Positions 26,454-36,637 are shown, numbered from the stretch's first letter. The stretch is DNA of 64,000 nucleotides from Dokdonella koreensis DS-123 (GCF_001632775.1 NZ_CP015249.1:1654686-1718685), one strand, 5' to 3'. Numbers and translations are program-made. The notes: generated from the sequence alone by a model not told the origin.

Positions 26454-28154
26454 GTGAGCGACTTCTACCGGCAACTGGTGCGTACGATTCCGGAGCGGCG
26501 CACCGCCACGTCCGGCGATCCGGCACTCGATCCGCGCAGCCTGCGCAGCTGGCTCGCCGACCTGCCGATGGCCAGCGTCGCACTGGTGGCCCGCCAACTG
26601 GCCGAGCGCCTGCACGCGATGAACCGGTTGCGGGCCAATCCGTTCGAACGGCTCGACGCGCTGGAGGCGATGCGCCCGGTGATCGGGCAGGCGCTGGAGA
26701 TGATCGAGCAGCAGGTGGCCGCCGCCACGCTGCCGCTGCAGCCGCAGAAGGCCGAGCTGGTCGCGCGCGCCGAGGAATTCCACCAGGCGCTGGCCCTGGG
26801 CTATCTCCAGGTCGTGTACGACGGCTGCGCGCCGGCCGGTGCCGTGCCGCTGCTCAAGGGAGGGCGGGTGGCGCTGGCGGCCCTGCGCGCGCTGCAGCAC
26901 GGCGGCGAGCGCATGCAGCGCGCCTACGCGCTGTATCGCGTGCCCGCTGCGGGCGCCTGGCAGCTGCTGCACAGCGTGCATCGCTTCGCCGCTTCGGTAC
27001 GGCTCGACGATCGTGTCGCCGAGGATGCCCAGGGCGTCGCGCTGCGTACGCCGCGCCTGGTCTACCAGCACGCGCTGCTGCTGGCGTTGGCCAATCCCTA
27101 CCGCTACTCGCGGCGCGAGCTGCCGGCCGTCGTCGCGCTGACGCGCGTGCTGGCCGCCTACTGCGACCTGCGCGAAGGATTCACCGAGGGGCTGCGCGCG
27201 ATCGATCCGGCCGGTGATCGCGAGCCTGGCCACCTGCCCGACGGTGCCGAGCCGGGACACGCCGGGCAGATCGGCGTGGACGTCGCGCGCGTGCTGGCCT
27301 ACATCGAGGGCCAGATCGTGGCGCTGCCGCCCGGTGCGGCGCGCGTCGGCCTGCGCGCTGCGGGCGGGCCCGGCGTCCAGGTCGGCATCGACCTGGTCCG
27401 GCGACTGGTGGTCAGCCTGACCGACGGCGGCCCGCGCGGCCATTCGCGGCTCGGTGGCGGCCATGCGCTCGATGCGGTGATCGGCCTGCACGACCTGCAC
27501 CGGACCTTGGCCGGTGGCCTGGACTTCGACAGCTTCCTGCAGGACGCGCTCGGGATCACGGCCGCCGGCCACGACCGCCCGGCGGCCTGGACCCAGGGCG
27601 GCGCGGAGATGCTGCGCGTCCTTTCCGGGGCGGCCCGTGTCGTCGACCAGAGCCCGGGCGGCTACCGCCTGCTGTGGGAGCGAAGCGCGGAGAGCGAGCT
27701 GGCGCGCATGAAGGTCGGCGACGCGATCGGCCTCAGCCTGCCGGCCACCGCGGCCGGGCAGGCGGACTGGCTGGTCGGCGTGGTCCGCTGGATCCGTGTC
27801 GACCCCGACGGCCGGGTCGAGGCCGGCGTCGAGCTGCTGGCGCGGCGCGCCCTGCCGGTCGCCGTGCGCAGCCTGGACGACGGGCAGAGCGGCCGTCCGC
27901 CGCTGCGCGGCATCCTGCTGGAATCGCTGCACACGCAGCACGGCAGTGGCTACACCGCCCTGCTGACGCCGGCCTTGTTCGATCGCGCGCCGGCGCGGCT
28001 CGAGCTGACGCTGCCGGCCGATCCGTGGCGCTGGTGGAACACGACCGGTTCGCGCGAGATCCTCGGGCCGGGCGTGATCGACCGCACCGGTTCGCACCTG
28101 CATCTGGCGCTGCCGCCGGCCGAACCCGACGAGGCGCCCGCCGCCGCGGTCTAG
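26454..28154 (+). CDS. Conserved xanthomonad protein with C-terminal PilZ-like domain
   Basis: The product has 566 residues from a GTG start ([16 protein letters not shown]); upstream in-frame sequence overlaps the NPP gene and looks non-coding. The bulk (about 30-440) is alpha-helical, with no membrane segment or signal peptide. Residues about 440-505 ([40 protein letters not shown]) have the strand order of PilZ domains, but the canonical RxxxR c-di-GMP motif is not clear, so it may be a non-binding PilZ-like fold. The gene precedes ispG by 74 bases. The function is unknown. Confidence 0.72.
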   Translation: MSDFYRQLVRTIPERRTATSGDPALDPRSLRSWLADLPMASVALVARQLAERLHAMNRLRANPFERLDALEAMRPVIGQALEMIEQQVAAATLPLQPQKAELVARAEEFHQALALGYLQVVYDGCAPAGAVPLLKGGRVALAALRALQHGGERMQRAYALYRVPAAGAWQLLHSVHRFAASVRLDDRVAEDAQGVALRTPRLVYQHALLLALANPYRYSRRELPAVVALTRVLAAYCDLREGFTEGLRAIDPAGDREPGHLPDGAEPGHAGQIGVDVARVLAYIEGQIVALPPGAARVGLRAAGGPGVQVGIDLVRRLVVSLTDGGPRGHSRLGGGHALDAVIGLHDLHRTLAGGLDFDSFLQDALGITAAGHDRPAAWTQGGAEMLRVLSGAARVVDQSPGGYRLLWERSAESELARMKVGDAIGLSLPATAAGQADWLVGVVRWIRVDPDGRVEAGVELLARRALPVAVRSLDDGQSGRPPLRGILLESLHTQHGSGYTALLTPALFDRAPARLELTLPADPWRWWNTTGSREILGPGVIDRTGSHLHLALPPAEPDEAPAAAV

Positions 28155-28228
28155 TAGACTGCGCATCCGCACCGTCCCGGCGCCGTTCAGCCCGCACCGG
28201 GCACCGCCGTTTCCGCCAGCGCTCCACG

Positions 28229-29488
28229 ATGTCCACAGCCACCGATCCGACCGTTTCGCTTCCTGCCGGCCCCGTTGCGCGTCGCCGCAGCGTCGGCGTG
28301 CCCATCGGCGCTGTCTGCATCGGCGGCGACGGCCCGGTGGTCGTGCAGTCGATGACCAATACCGATACCGCCGACATCGTCGGCACCGCCCGGCAGGTGG
28401 CCGAGCTGGCGCGGGCAGGGTCGGAGCTGGTGCGGCTGACCGTCAATACCGCCGAGGCCGCGGCCGCCGTGCCGAGGATCCGCGACCGCCTGGCGATGAC
28501 CGGCTGCTCGGTGCCGCTGATCGGCGACTTCCACTACAACGGCCATCTGCTGCTGGAGCGCGAGCCGGCCTGTGCCGAGGCGCTGGCCAAGTACCGGATC
28601 AATCCCGGCAACGTCGGCTTCGGCAAGAAGAAGGACACGCAGTTCGCGGCGATCATCGAGACCGCGCTGCGCCACGGCAAGCCGGTCCGCATCGGCGCCA
28701 ACTGGGGCTCGATCGACCAGGCGATGGTCGCCGCGCAGATGGACGAGAACAGCCGGCGCGCGCAGCCCTGGGACGCGGCCCGCGTCGCCCGCGAGGCCCT
28801 TATCCGCTCGGCGCTCGATTCGGCGGCCCGCGCCGAGGAGCTGGGCCTGCCGCGCGAGCGCATCGTGCTGTCGTGCAAGGTTTCCGGCGTGCAGGAGCTG
28901 ATCGCCGTCTACCGCGACCTGGGCGCCCGCTGCGACTACGCCCTGCACCTGGGGCTGACCGAGGCCGGCATGGGCTCCAAGGGCATCGTCGCGTCGGCGG
29001 CCGCGCTCGCCGTCCTGCTGCAGGAAGGTCTCGGCGACACGATCCGCATCTCGCTGACGCCGGAGCCGGGCGAGTCACGCACGCGCGAGGTCATCGTCGC
29101 GCAGGAACTGCTGCAGACGATGGGCCTGCGCGCGTTCACGCCGCTGGTGACGGCCTGCCCGGGCTGCGGCCGCACCACCAGCACGTTCTTCCAGGAGCTG
29201 GCGCGCACGGTGCAGGACCACGTGCGGGCCAAGATGCCGGAATGGCGGATCAAGTACGACGGCGTCGAGAACATGACGCTGGCGGTCATGGGCTGCATCG
29301 TCAACGGACCCGGCGAGTCGCGCTACTCGAACATCGGCATCTCGCTGCCGGGCACCGGCGAGGCACCGGCGGCGCCGGTCTTCATCGACGGCGAGAAGGC
29401 GATGACCTTGCGCGGCGAGAACATCGCGCAGGAGTTCGTCGGCGTGGTCGACGACTACGTCGCGCGCCGCTACGCGCCGCGGCAATAG
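28229..29488 (+). CDS. ispG: 4-hydroxy-3-methylbut-2-enyl diphosphate synthase (flavodoxin)
   Basis: This is the penultimate MEP-pathway enzyme, reducing MEcPP to HMBPP with a [4Fe-4S] cluster. The 419-residue product has the TIM-barrel part ([34 protein letters not shown]) and the C-terminal cluster domain with Cys ligands in CPGCGRTTS and [25 protein letters not shown]. The long bacterial-type insert is normal for the family. The ATG at 28229 was taken because the preceding in-frame sequence belongs to the upstream gene. Its TAG abuts the convergent EamA gene's stop directly, forming TAGCTA. Confidence 0.96.
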   Translation: MSTATDPTVSLPAGPVARRRSVGVPIGAVCIGGDGPVVVQSMTNTDTADIVGTARQVAELARAGSELVRLTVNTAEAAAAVPRIRDRLAMTGCSVPLIGDFHYNGHLLLEREPACAEALAKYRINPGNVGFGKKKDTQFAAIIETALRHGKPVRIGANWGSIDQAMVAAQMDENSRRAQPWDAARVAREALIRSALDSAARAEELGLPRERIVLSCKVSGVQELIAVYRDLGARCDYALHLGLTEAGMGSKGIVASAAALAVLLQEGLGDTIRISLTPEPGESRTREVIVAQELLQTMGLRAFTPLVTACPGCGRTTSTFFQELARTVQDHVRAKMPEWRIKYDGVENMTLAVMGCIVNGPGESRYSNIGISLPGTGEAPAAPVFIDGEKAMTLRGENIAQEFVGVVDDYVARRYAPRQ

Positions 29489-30415
29489 CTAGGCCTGGGG
29501 CTCGGACCGCACCACGACCGGCTCCTCGCGCCGCTGGCGCGCCAGGCGCGCCTCGCGCCGGGCGATGTAGAGGCTGGCGCCGATGATGATGGCGGCACCG
29601 AGCGCGGTGTAGCCGTCCAGGTTCTCGTCGAACAGCAGCCAGGCCAGGCCGGCGACCACCAGCAGCTGCAGGTAGCTCAGCGGTGCCAGCAGCGAGGCAT
29701 CCGCCAGCTTGAGGGCGCGCGTCCAGCAGTAGTGGCCGCCGGTGCCGAGCGCGCCGGCCAGGACCAGCCACGGCCAGATGCCCGGCTGCGGCCACTGCCA
29801 GACGGTCAGTGCCGGGCCGAGCGACAGCGGTACCCAGAGCATCGTGGTCAGCAGCACGATGCGGTCCGGCGGCTCCGAGCGCGACAGGAACTTGATGCTG
29901 ATCGTCACCATGCCGCTCATCGCCGCGGCGAGGATCGCGACCAGGCTGTCGATCGCGAAGCCTTCGCCGTTCGGCCGCATGATGACCAGCACGCCGATGA
30001 AGCCGGCGACGACCGCGCTCCAGCGGCGCAGCCGCACGACCTCGCCGAGGAACAGCACGGCGCCGATCGTGACGAACAGCGGCGAGGAATACGACAGCGC
30101 GATCGCCTGCGCCAGCGGCAGGTGGACGATCGCCCAGAAGCCGGCCAGCATCGACAGCATGCCGATCATGCAGCGCGCGACGTAGAAGCCGAACTTGTCG
30201 GTCTTGAGGATCGACAGGCCGTGGACCCGCAGCAGCGGCAGCGCGAACAGCGCGCCGAACAGGCAGCGGAAGAACGCGATCTCGAACGGGTGCAACTGGC
30301 GGGAGGCGTAGCGGATCGCTATCGCCATCAGGCCGAACAGGCAGGCGCTGGCGACCATCAGCAGCGCCGCGCGCAGGGGCAGCGGCGAGGCGGCGGCCGG
30401 GGCAGGGACGTTCAC
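29489..30415 (-). CDS. EamA-family (DMT superfamily) permease
   Basis: The product has 308 residues with ten predicted membrane helices in two EamA repeats (about 12-145 and 160-290). Family-typical stretches include [39 protein letters not shown] and [20 protein letters not shown]. Such proteins export metabolites or amino acids across the inner membrane; the substrate is not evident. It converges on ispG with no gap. Its start lies 167 bases from kdsB, which is read the other way. Confidence 0.9.
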   Translation of the reverse strand: MNVPAPAAASPLPLRAALLMVASACLFGLMAIAIRYASRQLHPFEIAFFRCLFGALFALPLLRVHGLSILKTDKFGFYVARCMIGMLSMLAGFWAIVHLPLAQAIALSYSSPLFVTIGAVLFLGEVVRLRRWSAVVAGFIGVLVIMRPNGEGFAIDSLVAILAAAMSGMVTISIKFLSRSEPPDRIVLLTTMLWVPLSLGPALTVWQWPQPGIWPWLVLAGALGTGGHYCWTRALKLADASLLAPLSYLQLLVVAGLAWLLFDENLDGYTALGAAIIIGASLYIARREARLARQRREEPVVVRSEPQA

Positions 30416-30582
30416 GTGGGGCGGGGCCGGTCGAGGGGCGGAAAAGCGCGCGTATGGTAGCCGCTGCGCCGGCGCGGCGCCCGCTGCCGGCGCGCGGGAG
30501 CCGGGTGCCGTTCATGTCCGGCGGACTGTCGTTCGCCGGTCGTGTCGATTACGCTGGCCGGGTTGCCCGGAACGTACCACCG

Positions 30583-31362
30583 ATGGACCCACTGCCTTTC
30601 CGTTTCGTCGTCGCCATTCCCGCCCGCTACGGGTCGACCCGGCTGCCGGGCAAGCCGCTGCTGCCGATCGGCGGCGTGCCGATGGTCGTGCACGTGGCCC
30701 GGCGTGCGCTGGCCGCCGGTGCATCGGAGGTGGTCGTCGCCACCGACGACGAGCGGATCGGCCGCGCCCTGGACGGCACCGGCGTGCGCGTCGCGCTGAC
30801 CGGCGCCGATCATGCCTCGGGCAGCGACCGCCTGGCCGAATGCGCGGCACAGCTGGGCTGGCCGGACGACACGATCGTCGTCAACCTGCAGGGCGACGAG
30901 CCGCTCGCGCCGGCGAGCGGGATCCGCGCCGTCGCCGCGACGCTGGCCGCCGGCAGCGCGCCGATGGCGACACTGGCCACGCCGCTGGCATCGGCGGCCG
31001 AGCTGTTCGATCCCAACTGCGTCAAGCTGGTGCGCGCGGCCGACGGCCGGGCGCTGTATTTCAGCCGCGCGCCGCTGCCGTGGCCGCGCGATGCGTTCGC
31101 CGCACGGCGCGACCTGCTGCCGGCCGGCGTGCCGTTCCTGCGCCACATCGGCATCTACGCCTATCGCGCCGGCTTCCTGCGCGCGTTCGCCGCCCTGCCG
31201 CGCACGCCGCTGGAGGAGGCCGAGTCGCTGGAGCAGCTGCGCGCGCTCGAGCACGGGCACGCCATCGCGGTCGGCCTGGCGCCGGAGCCGTTCCCGCCCG
31301 GCGTCGACACCGCCGAGGATCGCGCCCGCGTCGAGCGGCTGCTGGCCGGGACTGCGGCATGA
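30583..31362 (+). CDS. kdsB: 3-deoxy-manno-octulosonate cytidylyltransferase
   Basis: KdsB activates KDO as CMP-KDO for LPS inner-core synthesis. The 259-residue product has [18 protein letters not shown] (nucleotide loop), [29 protein letters not shown] (metal-binding), [25 protein letters not shown] and [13 protein letters not shown], all family hallmarks. The ATG at 30583 (MDPLPFRF) follows a short leader; an in-frame start 43 codons upstream lacks homology. Its TGA overlaps the next gene's ATG (31359-31362), indicating translational coupling. Confidence 0.95.
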   Translation: MDPLPFRFVVAIPARYGSTRLPGKPLLPIGGVPMVVHVARRALAAGASEVVVATDDERIGRALDGTGVRVALTGADHASGSDRLAECAAQLGWPDDTIVVNLQGDEPLAPASGIRAVAATLAAGSAPMATLATPLASAAELFDPNCVKLVRAADGRALYFSRAPLPWPRDAFAARRDLLPAGVPFLRHIGIYAYRAGFLRAFAALPRTPLEEAESLEQLRALEHGHAIAVGLAPEPFPPGVDTAEDRARVERLLAGTAA

Positions 31363-31835
31363 TGCGGATCCTGTTCGTCTGCATGGGCAACATCTGCCGC
31401 TCGCCGACCGTCGAGGCGGTCGCGCGGGTCGAGCTGGCGCGGGCGGGCCTGCCGGCCGCCGTCGCCTCGGCGGGCACCGAGGACTATCACGTCGGCAAGC
31501 CGGCGGACCGGCGCGCGATCGCCGTCGCCGAGGCGGCCGGCTATCCGATGATGGCGCACCGCGCGCGGCAGGTCGCCGCCGCCGACTTCGCCGACTACGA
31601 CCACCTGCTGGCGATGGACGCGACCAACCTGCGCGCGCTCGGCCGGATCTGCCCGGCGGCGGCGCGCGACCGGATCGGGCTGTTCCTGCCGTTCGCGGGC
31701 CTTGCCAGCCTCGACGAGGTGCCCGATCCCTACTACGGCGCGTCGCGCGACTTCGAGCAGGTGCTGGCGCTGGCGCGCGACGGTGTCGCTGCGCTGGCCG
31801 CGCGGCTGCAGGGCTGCCGGGAAGCGGCGCGATGA
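31359..31835 (+). CDS. Low-molecular-weight protein-tyrosine phosphatase
   Basis: The product has 158 residues. The P-loop C-x5-R-[ST] is [11 protein letters not shown] (Cys near residue 9), and the general-acid Asp is in DEVPDPYYG. This is the size and order of LMW-PTPs, which dephosphorylate tyrosine kinases of exopolysaccharide systems (Wzb-like) or other phosphotyrosine proteins. No tyrosine kinase gene is in the window. It overlaps kdsB and the following NHL gene by ATGA on each side, making a tight three-gene operon. Confidence 0.93.
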   Translation: MMRILFVCMGNICRSPTVEAVARVELARAGLPAAVASAGTEDYHVGKPADRRAIAVAEAAGYPMMAHRARQVAAADFADYDHLLAMDATNLRALGRICPAAARDRIGLFLPFAGLASLDEVPDPYYGASRDFEQVLALARDGVAALAARLQGCREAAR

Positions 31836-33259
31836 GTTCGGTGCGGCCGGTCGCCCCGGAGTTACCGGCCGGCCTCGAGTGGGTCAACAGCGACGACCCG
31901 CCGCGCCTGGCCACGCTGCGCGGACGCGTCGTCCTGGTGTGGTTCTGGAGCGGCGACAGCATCCCCTGCGCCAATCTCGTGCAGGACCTGGCCGTGCTGC
32001 AGGCACGGCATCACGACGGCCTCAGCATCGTCGGCATCCACTGCCCGAAGTACGGCGCGCAGTGCGCGTCCGCCGTGGTGCTCAAGGCGGTCAATCGCCT
32101 GCGCATCGACCATCCGGTCGCCAGCGATCCGCAGTTCCTGGCCTGGCGCGACTACGGTGTCGGCGCCTGGCCGACGGTCGCCGTGGTCGACGCCGACGGC
32201 CGCCTGGCCGCCCGCGTAGCCGGCGCCGGCAACCTCGAGCAGCTCGACGCCCTGGTGGCAGCGCTCCTGGACGAGGCGGCCGAGCAGGGGCTGCGCCGGT
32301 TCGAGAGCGCGGTACCGGCGGTGCGCCCGGAGCCGCGCACGTCGCTGCGTTTCCCGGGCAAGCTGCTGGCGACCGAGCGCCTGCTCTACGTGGCCGACAG
32401 CGGCCGCGATCGCGTGCTCGAATGCGACCACGACGGCCGCGTGCTGCGCATGTTCGGCTCCGGTCACACCGGCTGGCTCGACGGCCGTGGCGAGGCGGCG
32501 GCGTTCAGCGATCCGCAGGGGCTGGCGCTGCATCGCGACCAACTGTACGTCGCCGATCGCGGCAACCACGCCGTGCGCAGCGTCGACCTGGCGGACGGCG
32601 AGGTCCGCACCGTGCTCGGCACCGGCGCGCCCGGCTACCCGCGCATCGGCGACGCCGCGTTGCACGGGCTGGCGGCCTGCGCGCCGACCGACCTGGCCGT
32701 GGTGGCCGATCACCTCTACATCGCGATGACCGGCCTCAACCAGATCTGGCAGGTCGACCTGATCGGCCGGCGCGCCAGCGTGCTGGCCGGCGGCGGCGCG
32801 CTCGACCGTGTCGACGGCCTCGGCGAGGCGGCCTGCTTCGCCCAGCCCAGCGGGCTGGCCGTGGCGACGGCCCAGCTCGCGGTCGCCGATGCGGCGGCTT
32901 CCGCAATCCGCCTGGTGCGCCTGGCCGACCGCCGCGTGTCGACCTGGGTCGGTGCCGGACTCTACGACTTCGGCGACGCCGTCGGTCCCTGCGAGGCGGC
33001 GCGCCTGCAGCATCCGCTGGCGGTCGCGGCCGGTCCGCGCGGCGTGCTGTTCGTCGCCGACAGCTACAACGGCGCGGTCAAGCTGGCCAATCCGGCGACC
33101 GGCAAGGTCCACCGGCTGGAGGTGGACTACCGGTTCTGCGAACCGGGCGGGCTGTCGGTGGCTGGCGGCGCCTTGTGGCTGGCCAATACCGGCCACCACG
33201 AGATCGTCCGCATCGACCTGGGCAGCGGATCGGCGAAACGGATCGCGGTCGCGGAATAG
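31832..33259 (+). CDS. NHLRC2-like protein: thioredoxin-fold plus NHL propeller, without CXXC
   Basis: The product has 475 residues. Residues about 20-150 are a thioredoxin-like fold (RGRVVLVWFWSGDSIPCANL, DHPVASDPQFLAWRDYGVGAWPTVAVVDADGRL with the cis-Pro region). Where a WCxxC site is expected there is a single Cys, so disulfide exchange is doubtful. Residues about 170-475 hold NHL repeats (LLYVADSGRDRVLECD, LYVADRGNHAVRSVDLADG, FVADSYNGAVKLANP, WLANTGHHEIVRID) forming a beta-propeller. No signal peptide is seen. Its start overlaps the phosphatase stop. The domain order is that of eukaryotic NHLRC2 and bacterial relatives; the role is unknown. Confidence 0.88.
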   Translation: MSSVRPVAPELPAGLEWVNSDDPPRLATLRGRVVLVWFWSGDSIPCANLVQDLAVLQARHHDGLSIVGIHCPKYGAQCASAVVLKAVNRLRIDHPVASDPQFLAWRDYGVGAWPTVAVVDADGRLAARVAGAGNLEQLDALVAALLDEAAEQGLRRFESAVPAVRPEPRTSLRFPGKLLATERLLYVADSGRDRVLECDHDGRVLRMFGSGHTGWLDGRGEAAAFSDPQGLALHRDQLYVADRGNHAVRSVDLADGEVRTVLGTGAPGYPRIGDAALHGLAACAPTDLAVVADHLYIAMTGLNQIWQVDLIGRRASVLAGGGALDRVDGLGEAACFAQPSGLAVATAQLAVADAAASAIRLVRLADRRVSTWVGAGLYDFGDAVGPCEAARLQHPLAVAAGPRGVLFVADSYNGAVKLANPATGKVHRLEVDYRFCEPGGLSVAGGALWLANTGHHEIVRIDLGSGSAKRIAVAE

Positions 33260-33371
33260 AAGAGCGTGCTATGGACGTCGAGATGAGTAGGAAGACGCCT
33301 GGCGCGATGGTCCGGCACGACGCGCGGCCGTCGGGCCGAGGGCTGCAACCCTCACAGCACGCGCCAGCCCG

Positions 33372-35198
33372 ATGACCGCCACCGACGACCGCGCCGTCTT
33401 CGACGGCAAGGTGTACGTAAGCACCCTCAGCAACGGACCCGGCGTCTACCGGATGTTCGACGCCGGCGGCGACCTGCTCTACGTCGGCAAGGCCGGCAGT
33501 CTCCGCAAGCGCGTCGGCAGCTACTTCCTGAAGCCGAGGCTGGAACCGCGCATCGCCTCGATGGTCTCGCAGATCGCGCGCATCGAGGTCACGCTGACGC
33601 GCACCGAGGCCGAGGCGCTGCTGCTCGAATCGCAGCTGATCAAGACGCTAAAGCCGCGCTACAACATCCTGCTGCGCGACGACAAGAGCTACCCGTACAT
33701 CCACCTGACGGCCGGCGACTGGCCGCGGCTGGCCTTCCACCGCGGCGCGCGCAGCGGCGGCGGCCGCTATTTCGGGCCGTATCCGAGCGCGGCCGCCGTG
33801 CGCGAGAGCATCGGCCTGCTGCAGAAGCTCTTCCGGCTGCGCAACTGCGAGGACAGCTATTTCCGCAACCGGTCGCGGCCGTGCCTGCAGCACCAGATCG
33901 GCCGCTGCACGGCACCGTGCGTCGGCCTGGTCGAGGCGGCCGAGTACCAGGCCAGCGTGCGTCACGCGACGCTGTTCCTGGAGGGCCGCAGCAAGCTGGT
34001 GCTCGACGAGCTGGTGGCGGCGATGGAACGCGCCAGCGCCGCGCTGGAGTTCGAGCGCGCGGCGACCGTCCGCGACCGCATCACCGCCCTGCAGCGCATC
34101 CAGGCGCGCCACTACGTGCAGGGCGCCAGCGCCGACATGGACGTGATCGCCTGCGCGATCCGCAACGGCATCGCCTGCATCAGCGTGCTGTTCTTCCGCA
34201 ACGGCATCAGCCTCGGTTCGCGCGACTTCTTCCCGCGCCTGGGCGGCGACGCGGAACCGGCGGCGGTGATCGCCTCGTTCATCGCGCAGTACTACCTCGA
34301 GCGGCCGCTGCCCGAGGAACTGGTGGTCAGCCACCTGCCGGACGAGGCCGCCCTGCTGGCCGAGGCGCTCGGCGGGCAGGCCGGGCACGGCGTGGAGATC
34401 AAGGCGCGCGTGCGCGCCGAACGCGCGCGCTTCCTCGAACTGGCGGTGAAGAACGCCGGCGCCGCCCTCGACGCGCGGCTGGCCAGCCGCCAGACGCTGG
34501 CGACGCGGTTCGAGGCGCTGCGCGACCTGCTGGCACTGGAGGAAACGCCGCGCCGCATCGAGTGCTTCGACATCAGCCATACGATGGGCGAAGCGACCGT
34601 GGCCTCCTGCGTGGTGTTCGGCCCGGAAGGACCGGAGAAATCCCAATACCGGCGCTTCAACATCACCGGGATCACGCCGGGCGACGACTACGCGGCGATG
34701 GGCCAGGCCCTGCAGCGCCGCTACCGGCGCATCCGGGACGGCGAGGGCGTGCTGCCCGACGTGCTGTTGATCGACGGCGGCAAGGGCCAGGTGCGGCAGG
34801 CGCTGGACGTCCTGGCGGAACTGGGCATCGAGGGCCTCGTCGTCGTCGGCGTCGCCAAGGGCGAGGCGCGCCGGTCCGGCGACGAAACCTTGATCTTGGG
34901 CGACTCCGGCCGCACGCTCTGGCCTGGACCGGAGTCGCCGGCCTCGCACCTGGTCCAGGCGGTGCGCGACGAGGCGCACCGCTTCGCGATCACCGGCCAC
35001 CGCGGCCGCCGCGAGAAGGCGCGCGAGGCCAGCAGTCTGGAGGAGATCGCGGGGATCGGCGCCAAGCGGCGCTCGGCCCTGCTCAAGCACTTCGGCGGCC
35101 GTGCCGGCCTGGCGGCCGCCGGTGTCGAGGAACTCATGCAGGTCAAGGGCATCCACCGCGACCTGGCCGAACGCATCTATGCAGCCTTCCACGGCTGA
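33372..35198 (+). CDS. uvrC: UvrABC excinuclease subunit C
   Basis: UvrC makes both incisions in nucleotide excision repair. The 608-residue product has the GIY-YIG domain (GPGVYRMFDAGGDLLYVGKAG, about 17-95), the Cys-containing region (RPCLQHQIGRCTAPCVG), the UVR motif binding UvrB (about 205-240), the RNase-H-like 5' incision domain (ECFDISHTMGEATVASCVVF; DVLLIDGGKGQ), and a C-terminal helix-hairpin-helix pair (IAGIGAKRRSALLKHFGG). The next gene, pgsA, begins 13 bases on, the same order as in E. coli. Confidence 0.97.
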   Translation: MTATDDRAVFDGKVYVSTLSNGPGVYRMFDAGGDLLYVGKAGSLRKRVGSYFLKPRLEPRIASMVSQIARIEVTLTRTEAEALLLESQLIKTLKPRYNILLRDDKSYPYIHLTAGDWPRLAFHRGARSGGGRYFGPYPSAAAVRESIGLLQKLFRLRNCEDSYFRNRSRPCLQHQIGRCTAPCVGLVEAAEYQASVRHATLFLEGRSKLVLDELVAAMERASAALEFERAATVRDRITALQRIQARHYVQGASADMDVIACAIRNGIACISVLFFRNGISLGSRDFFPRLGGDAEPAAVIASFIAQYYLERPLPEELVVSHLPDEAALLAEALGGQAGHGVEIKARVRAERARFLELAVKNAGAALDARLASRQTLATRFEALRDLLALEETPRRIECFDISHTMGEATVASCVVFGPEGPEKSQYRRFNITGITPGDDYAAMGQALQRRYRRIRDGEGVLPDVLLIDGGKGQVRQALDVLAELGIEGLVVVGVAKGEARRSGDETLILGDSGRTLWPGPESPASHLVQAVRDEAHRFAITGHRGRREKAREASSLEEIAGIGAKRRSALLKHFGGRAGLAAAGVEELMQVKGIHRDLAERIYAAFHG

Positions 35199-35211
35199 AG
35201 GACACCGCACG

Positions 35212-35802
35212 ATGACATTGACCCTGCCGACGATCCTGACGCTGTTTCGCATCGTTCTGCTGCCGGTCATCGTCGTCGTCTTCTACCTGCCCGAGTATTT
35301 CCCGACGACCGCGAGCTGGTCCAACATCGCGGCCGCCGGCGTCTTCGTGCTGGCCGCGGTCACCGACTGGCTCGACGGCTGGATCGCGCGCCGCTACGAC
35401 CTCACCTCCGCCTTCGGCGCCTTTCTCGATCCGGTCGCCGACAAGCTGATGGTGGCGGTCGCGCTGTTCCTGCTGGTCCAGCAGAACCCGACCGCGCTGA
35501 TGGCGGTCGCCAGCGCGGTCATCGTCGGCCGCGAGATCAGCATCTCGGCGCTGCGCGAATGGATGGCCGAGATCGGCCAGCGCGCCAAGGTCGGCGTCGC
35601 CTGGATCGGCAAGCTCAAGACGACGATGCAGATCGTCGCGATCGTGGTCTGCCTGCACCAGCGCGACGTGCCGGAGCTGCGGTTGTACCGGATCGGCGAG
35701 GCGCTGCTGGTGGTGGCCGCGGTGCTGACGATCTGGTCGGCGCTGGTCTACGTGCGCGCCGCCTGGCCGGCCCTGCGCGACAACGACAGCGGCCGGGTCT
35801 GA
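35212..35802 (+). CDS. pgsA: CDP-diacylglycerol-glycerol-3-phosphate 3-phosphatidyltransferase
   Basis: PgsA makes phosphatidylglycerol phosphate, the committed step to PG and cardiolipin. The 196-residue product is polytopic with the CDP-alcohol phosphotransferase motif D-x2-D-G-x2-A-R-x8-G-x3-D-x3-D in TDWLDGWIARRYDLTSAFGA followed by FLDPVADK (about 47-77). The length is slightly above E. coli PgsA. Linkage to uvrC upstream and tRNA-Gly/tRNA-Cys downstream is the conserved gammaproteobacterial order. Confidence 0.95.
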   Translation: MTLTLPTILTLFRIVLLPVIVVVFYLPEYFPTTASWSNIAAAGVFVLAAVTDWLDGWIARRYDLTSAFGAFLDPVADKLMVAVALFLLVQQNPTALMAVASAVIVGREISISALREWMAEIGQRAKVGVAWIGKLKTTMQIVAIVVCLHQRDVPELRLYRIGEALLVVAAVLTIWSALVYVRAAWPALRDNDSGRV

Positions 35803-36029
35803 ATCCGTTCCTCGCGCGACTGCGGCCTCGCTGCCGCGATTGCCGGCGTCCAGACCCCCGGTCTCCGCATGAAGGAGCGCCGCGGCCGTGCCGTGAACGC
35901 GCGGTTTCTTTCGCATTTCGCGCGGAGAACCTCACCCGGGCTCGCCACGCGCATCGGCCGCCAGTGCTGCGAGCCACGGATCGCGGCCGCGTCGATCCGC
36001 TGATCTTTGCCCGTCCGCGCAAATTTCTG

Positions 36030-36057
36030 TTGACACGTGTGCGTCATTCCGTAAGAT
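36030..36057 (+). promoter_or_regulatory. Sigma-70 promoter of tRNA-Gly
   Basis: TTGACA at 36030-36035, a 16-base spacer, then TAAGAT at 36052-36057 place the start point a few bases before the tRNA at 36069. It is one of the clearest consensus promoters in the window. Confidence 0.85.
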
Positions 36058-36068
36058 GCGCGTCCCGG

Positions 36069-36144
<76 letters not shown>

Positions 36145-36154
36145 GGCTTTTCAC

Positions 36155-36187
36155 CAAAACCTCGGCCCGCCGAGGTTTTGTTTTTTT
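36155..36187 (+). terminator. Terminator between tRNA-Gly and tRNA-Cys
   Basis: A perfect 11-bp stem (36155-36165 with 36170-36180, loop CCCG) is followed by seven T. It sits 10 bases after tRNA-Gly, so the two tRNAs are probably separate or attenuated units instead of one simple transcript. Confidence 0.92.
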
Positions 36188-36244
36188 CAAGGTTCGGCGT
36201 CCCGGTACGCGCCGGGCCGACGAAGAAGCAGCTTCGCAGCCATC

Positions 36245-36318
36245 GGCCTGATGGCAGAGTGGTCATGCAGCGGCCTGCAAAGCCGTGTACGCCGGTTCGA
36301 TTCCGACTCAGGCCTCCA
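36245..36318 (+). tRNA. cysT: tRNA-Cys (GCA anticodon)
   Basis: A 74-base tRNA: acceptor GGCCTGA with TCAGGCC, discriminator T (U73, the Cys identity base), encoded CCA, anticodon loop CTGCAAA giving GCA, T-arm with GGTTCGATTCC. It follows tRNA-Gly as in the E. coli glyW-cysT-leuZ cluster, but no tRNA-Leu follows. Here cysT denotes the tRNA, not the sulfate permease. Confidence 0.97.
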
Positions 36319-36380
36319 CAACATGGTTCGACGACGTCCCAGGACGTCCCCTAAGCCCGCAGCGATGCGGGTTTTTTGTT
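36296..36380 (+). repeat. Direct repeat, left copy: tRNA-Cys 3' end plus trailer and terminator
   Basis: From the T-loop of tRNA-Cys through its terminator, this stretch aligns with 38158-38240 in the same orientation. Matching by eye gives about three-quarters identical positions over roughly 83 columns with two small gaps. The longest exact match is GCCCGCAGCGATG (13 bases). The two copies bracket a 1.8-kb segment carrying one exoprotein gene. Confidence 0.75.
36353..36378 (+). terminator. Terminator of tRNA-Cys
   Basis: The stem CCCGC/GCGGG (36356-36360 with 36367-36371, loop AGCGAT) is followed by six T. The same AGCGAT loop occurs in the degenerate copy at about 38219. Confidence 0.85.
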
Positions 36381-36637
36381 GCCCGGTCGCCCCGCATCGT
36401 CCAGCCGTGGCCCATCGAACCGGACGCGGTGGCCGTTCGGGAATCACGAGCCGCCGGCTTTGCTCCGCCGGCCAAGACGCCTGCGCATGCAGCGTCACCG
36501 GCTTCCCGCCGGGAAGCGTGCGATCGGGCCCGGGATGAACCCAGGGAGGCCTGGCCGTACGGCTCGCCGAGCTGCCGCGCCTGCCTTGCGGCGAGTCGAG
36601 ACCCCGCTCCATCATCGGGTTGATCGCCCCGCGCGCT
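36379..36637. other. Gene-free gap, left part of the tRNA-Cys block
   Basis: No gene, tRNA or clear terminator was found between the tRNA-Cys terminator and the leftward exoprotein gene. The sequence is less codon-structured than its surroundings, with no long frame of convincing composition. Confidence 0.5.
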
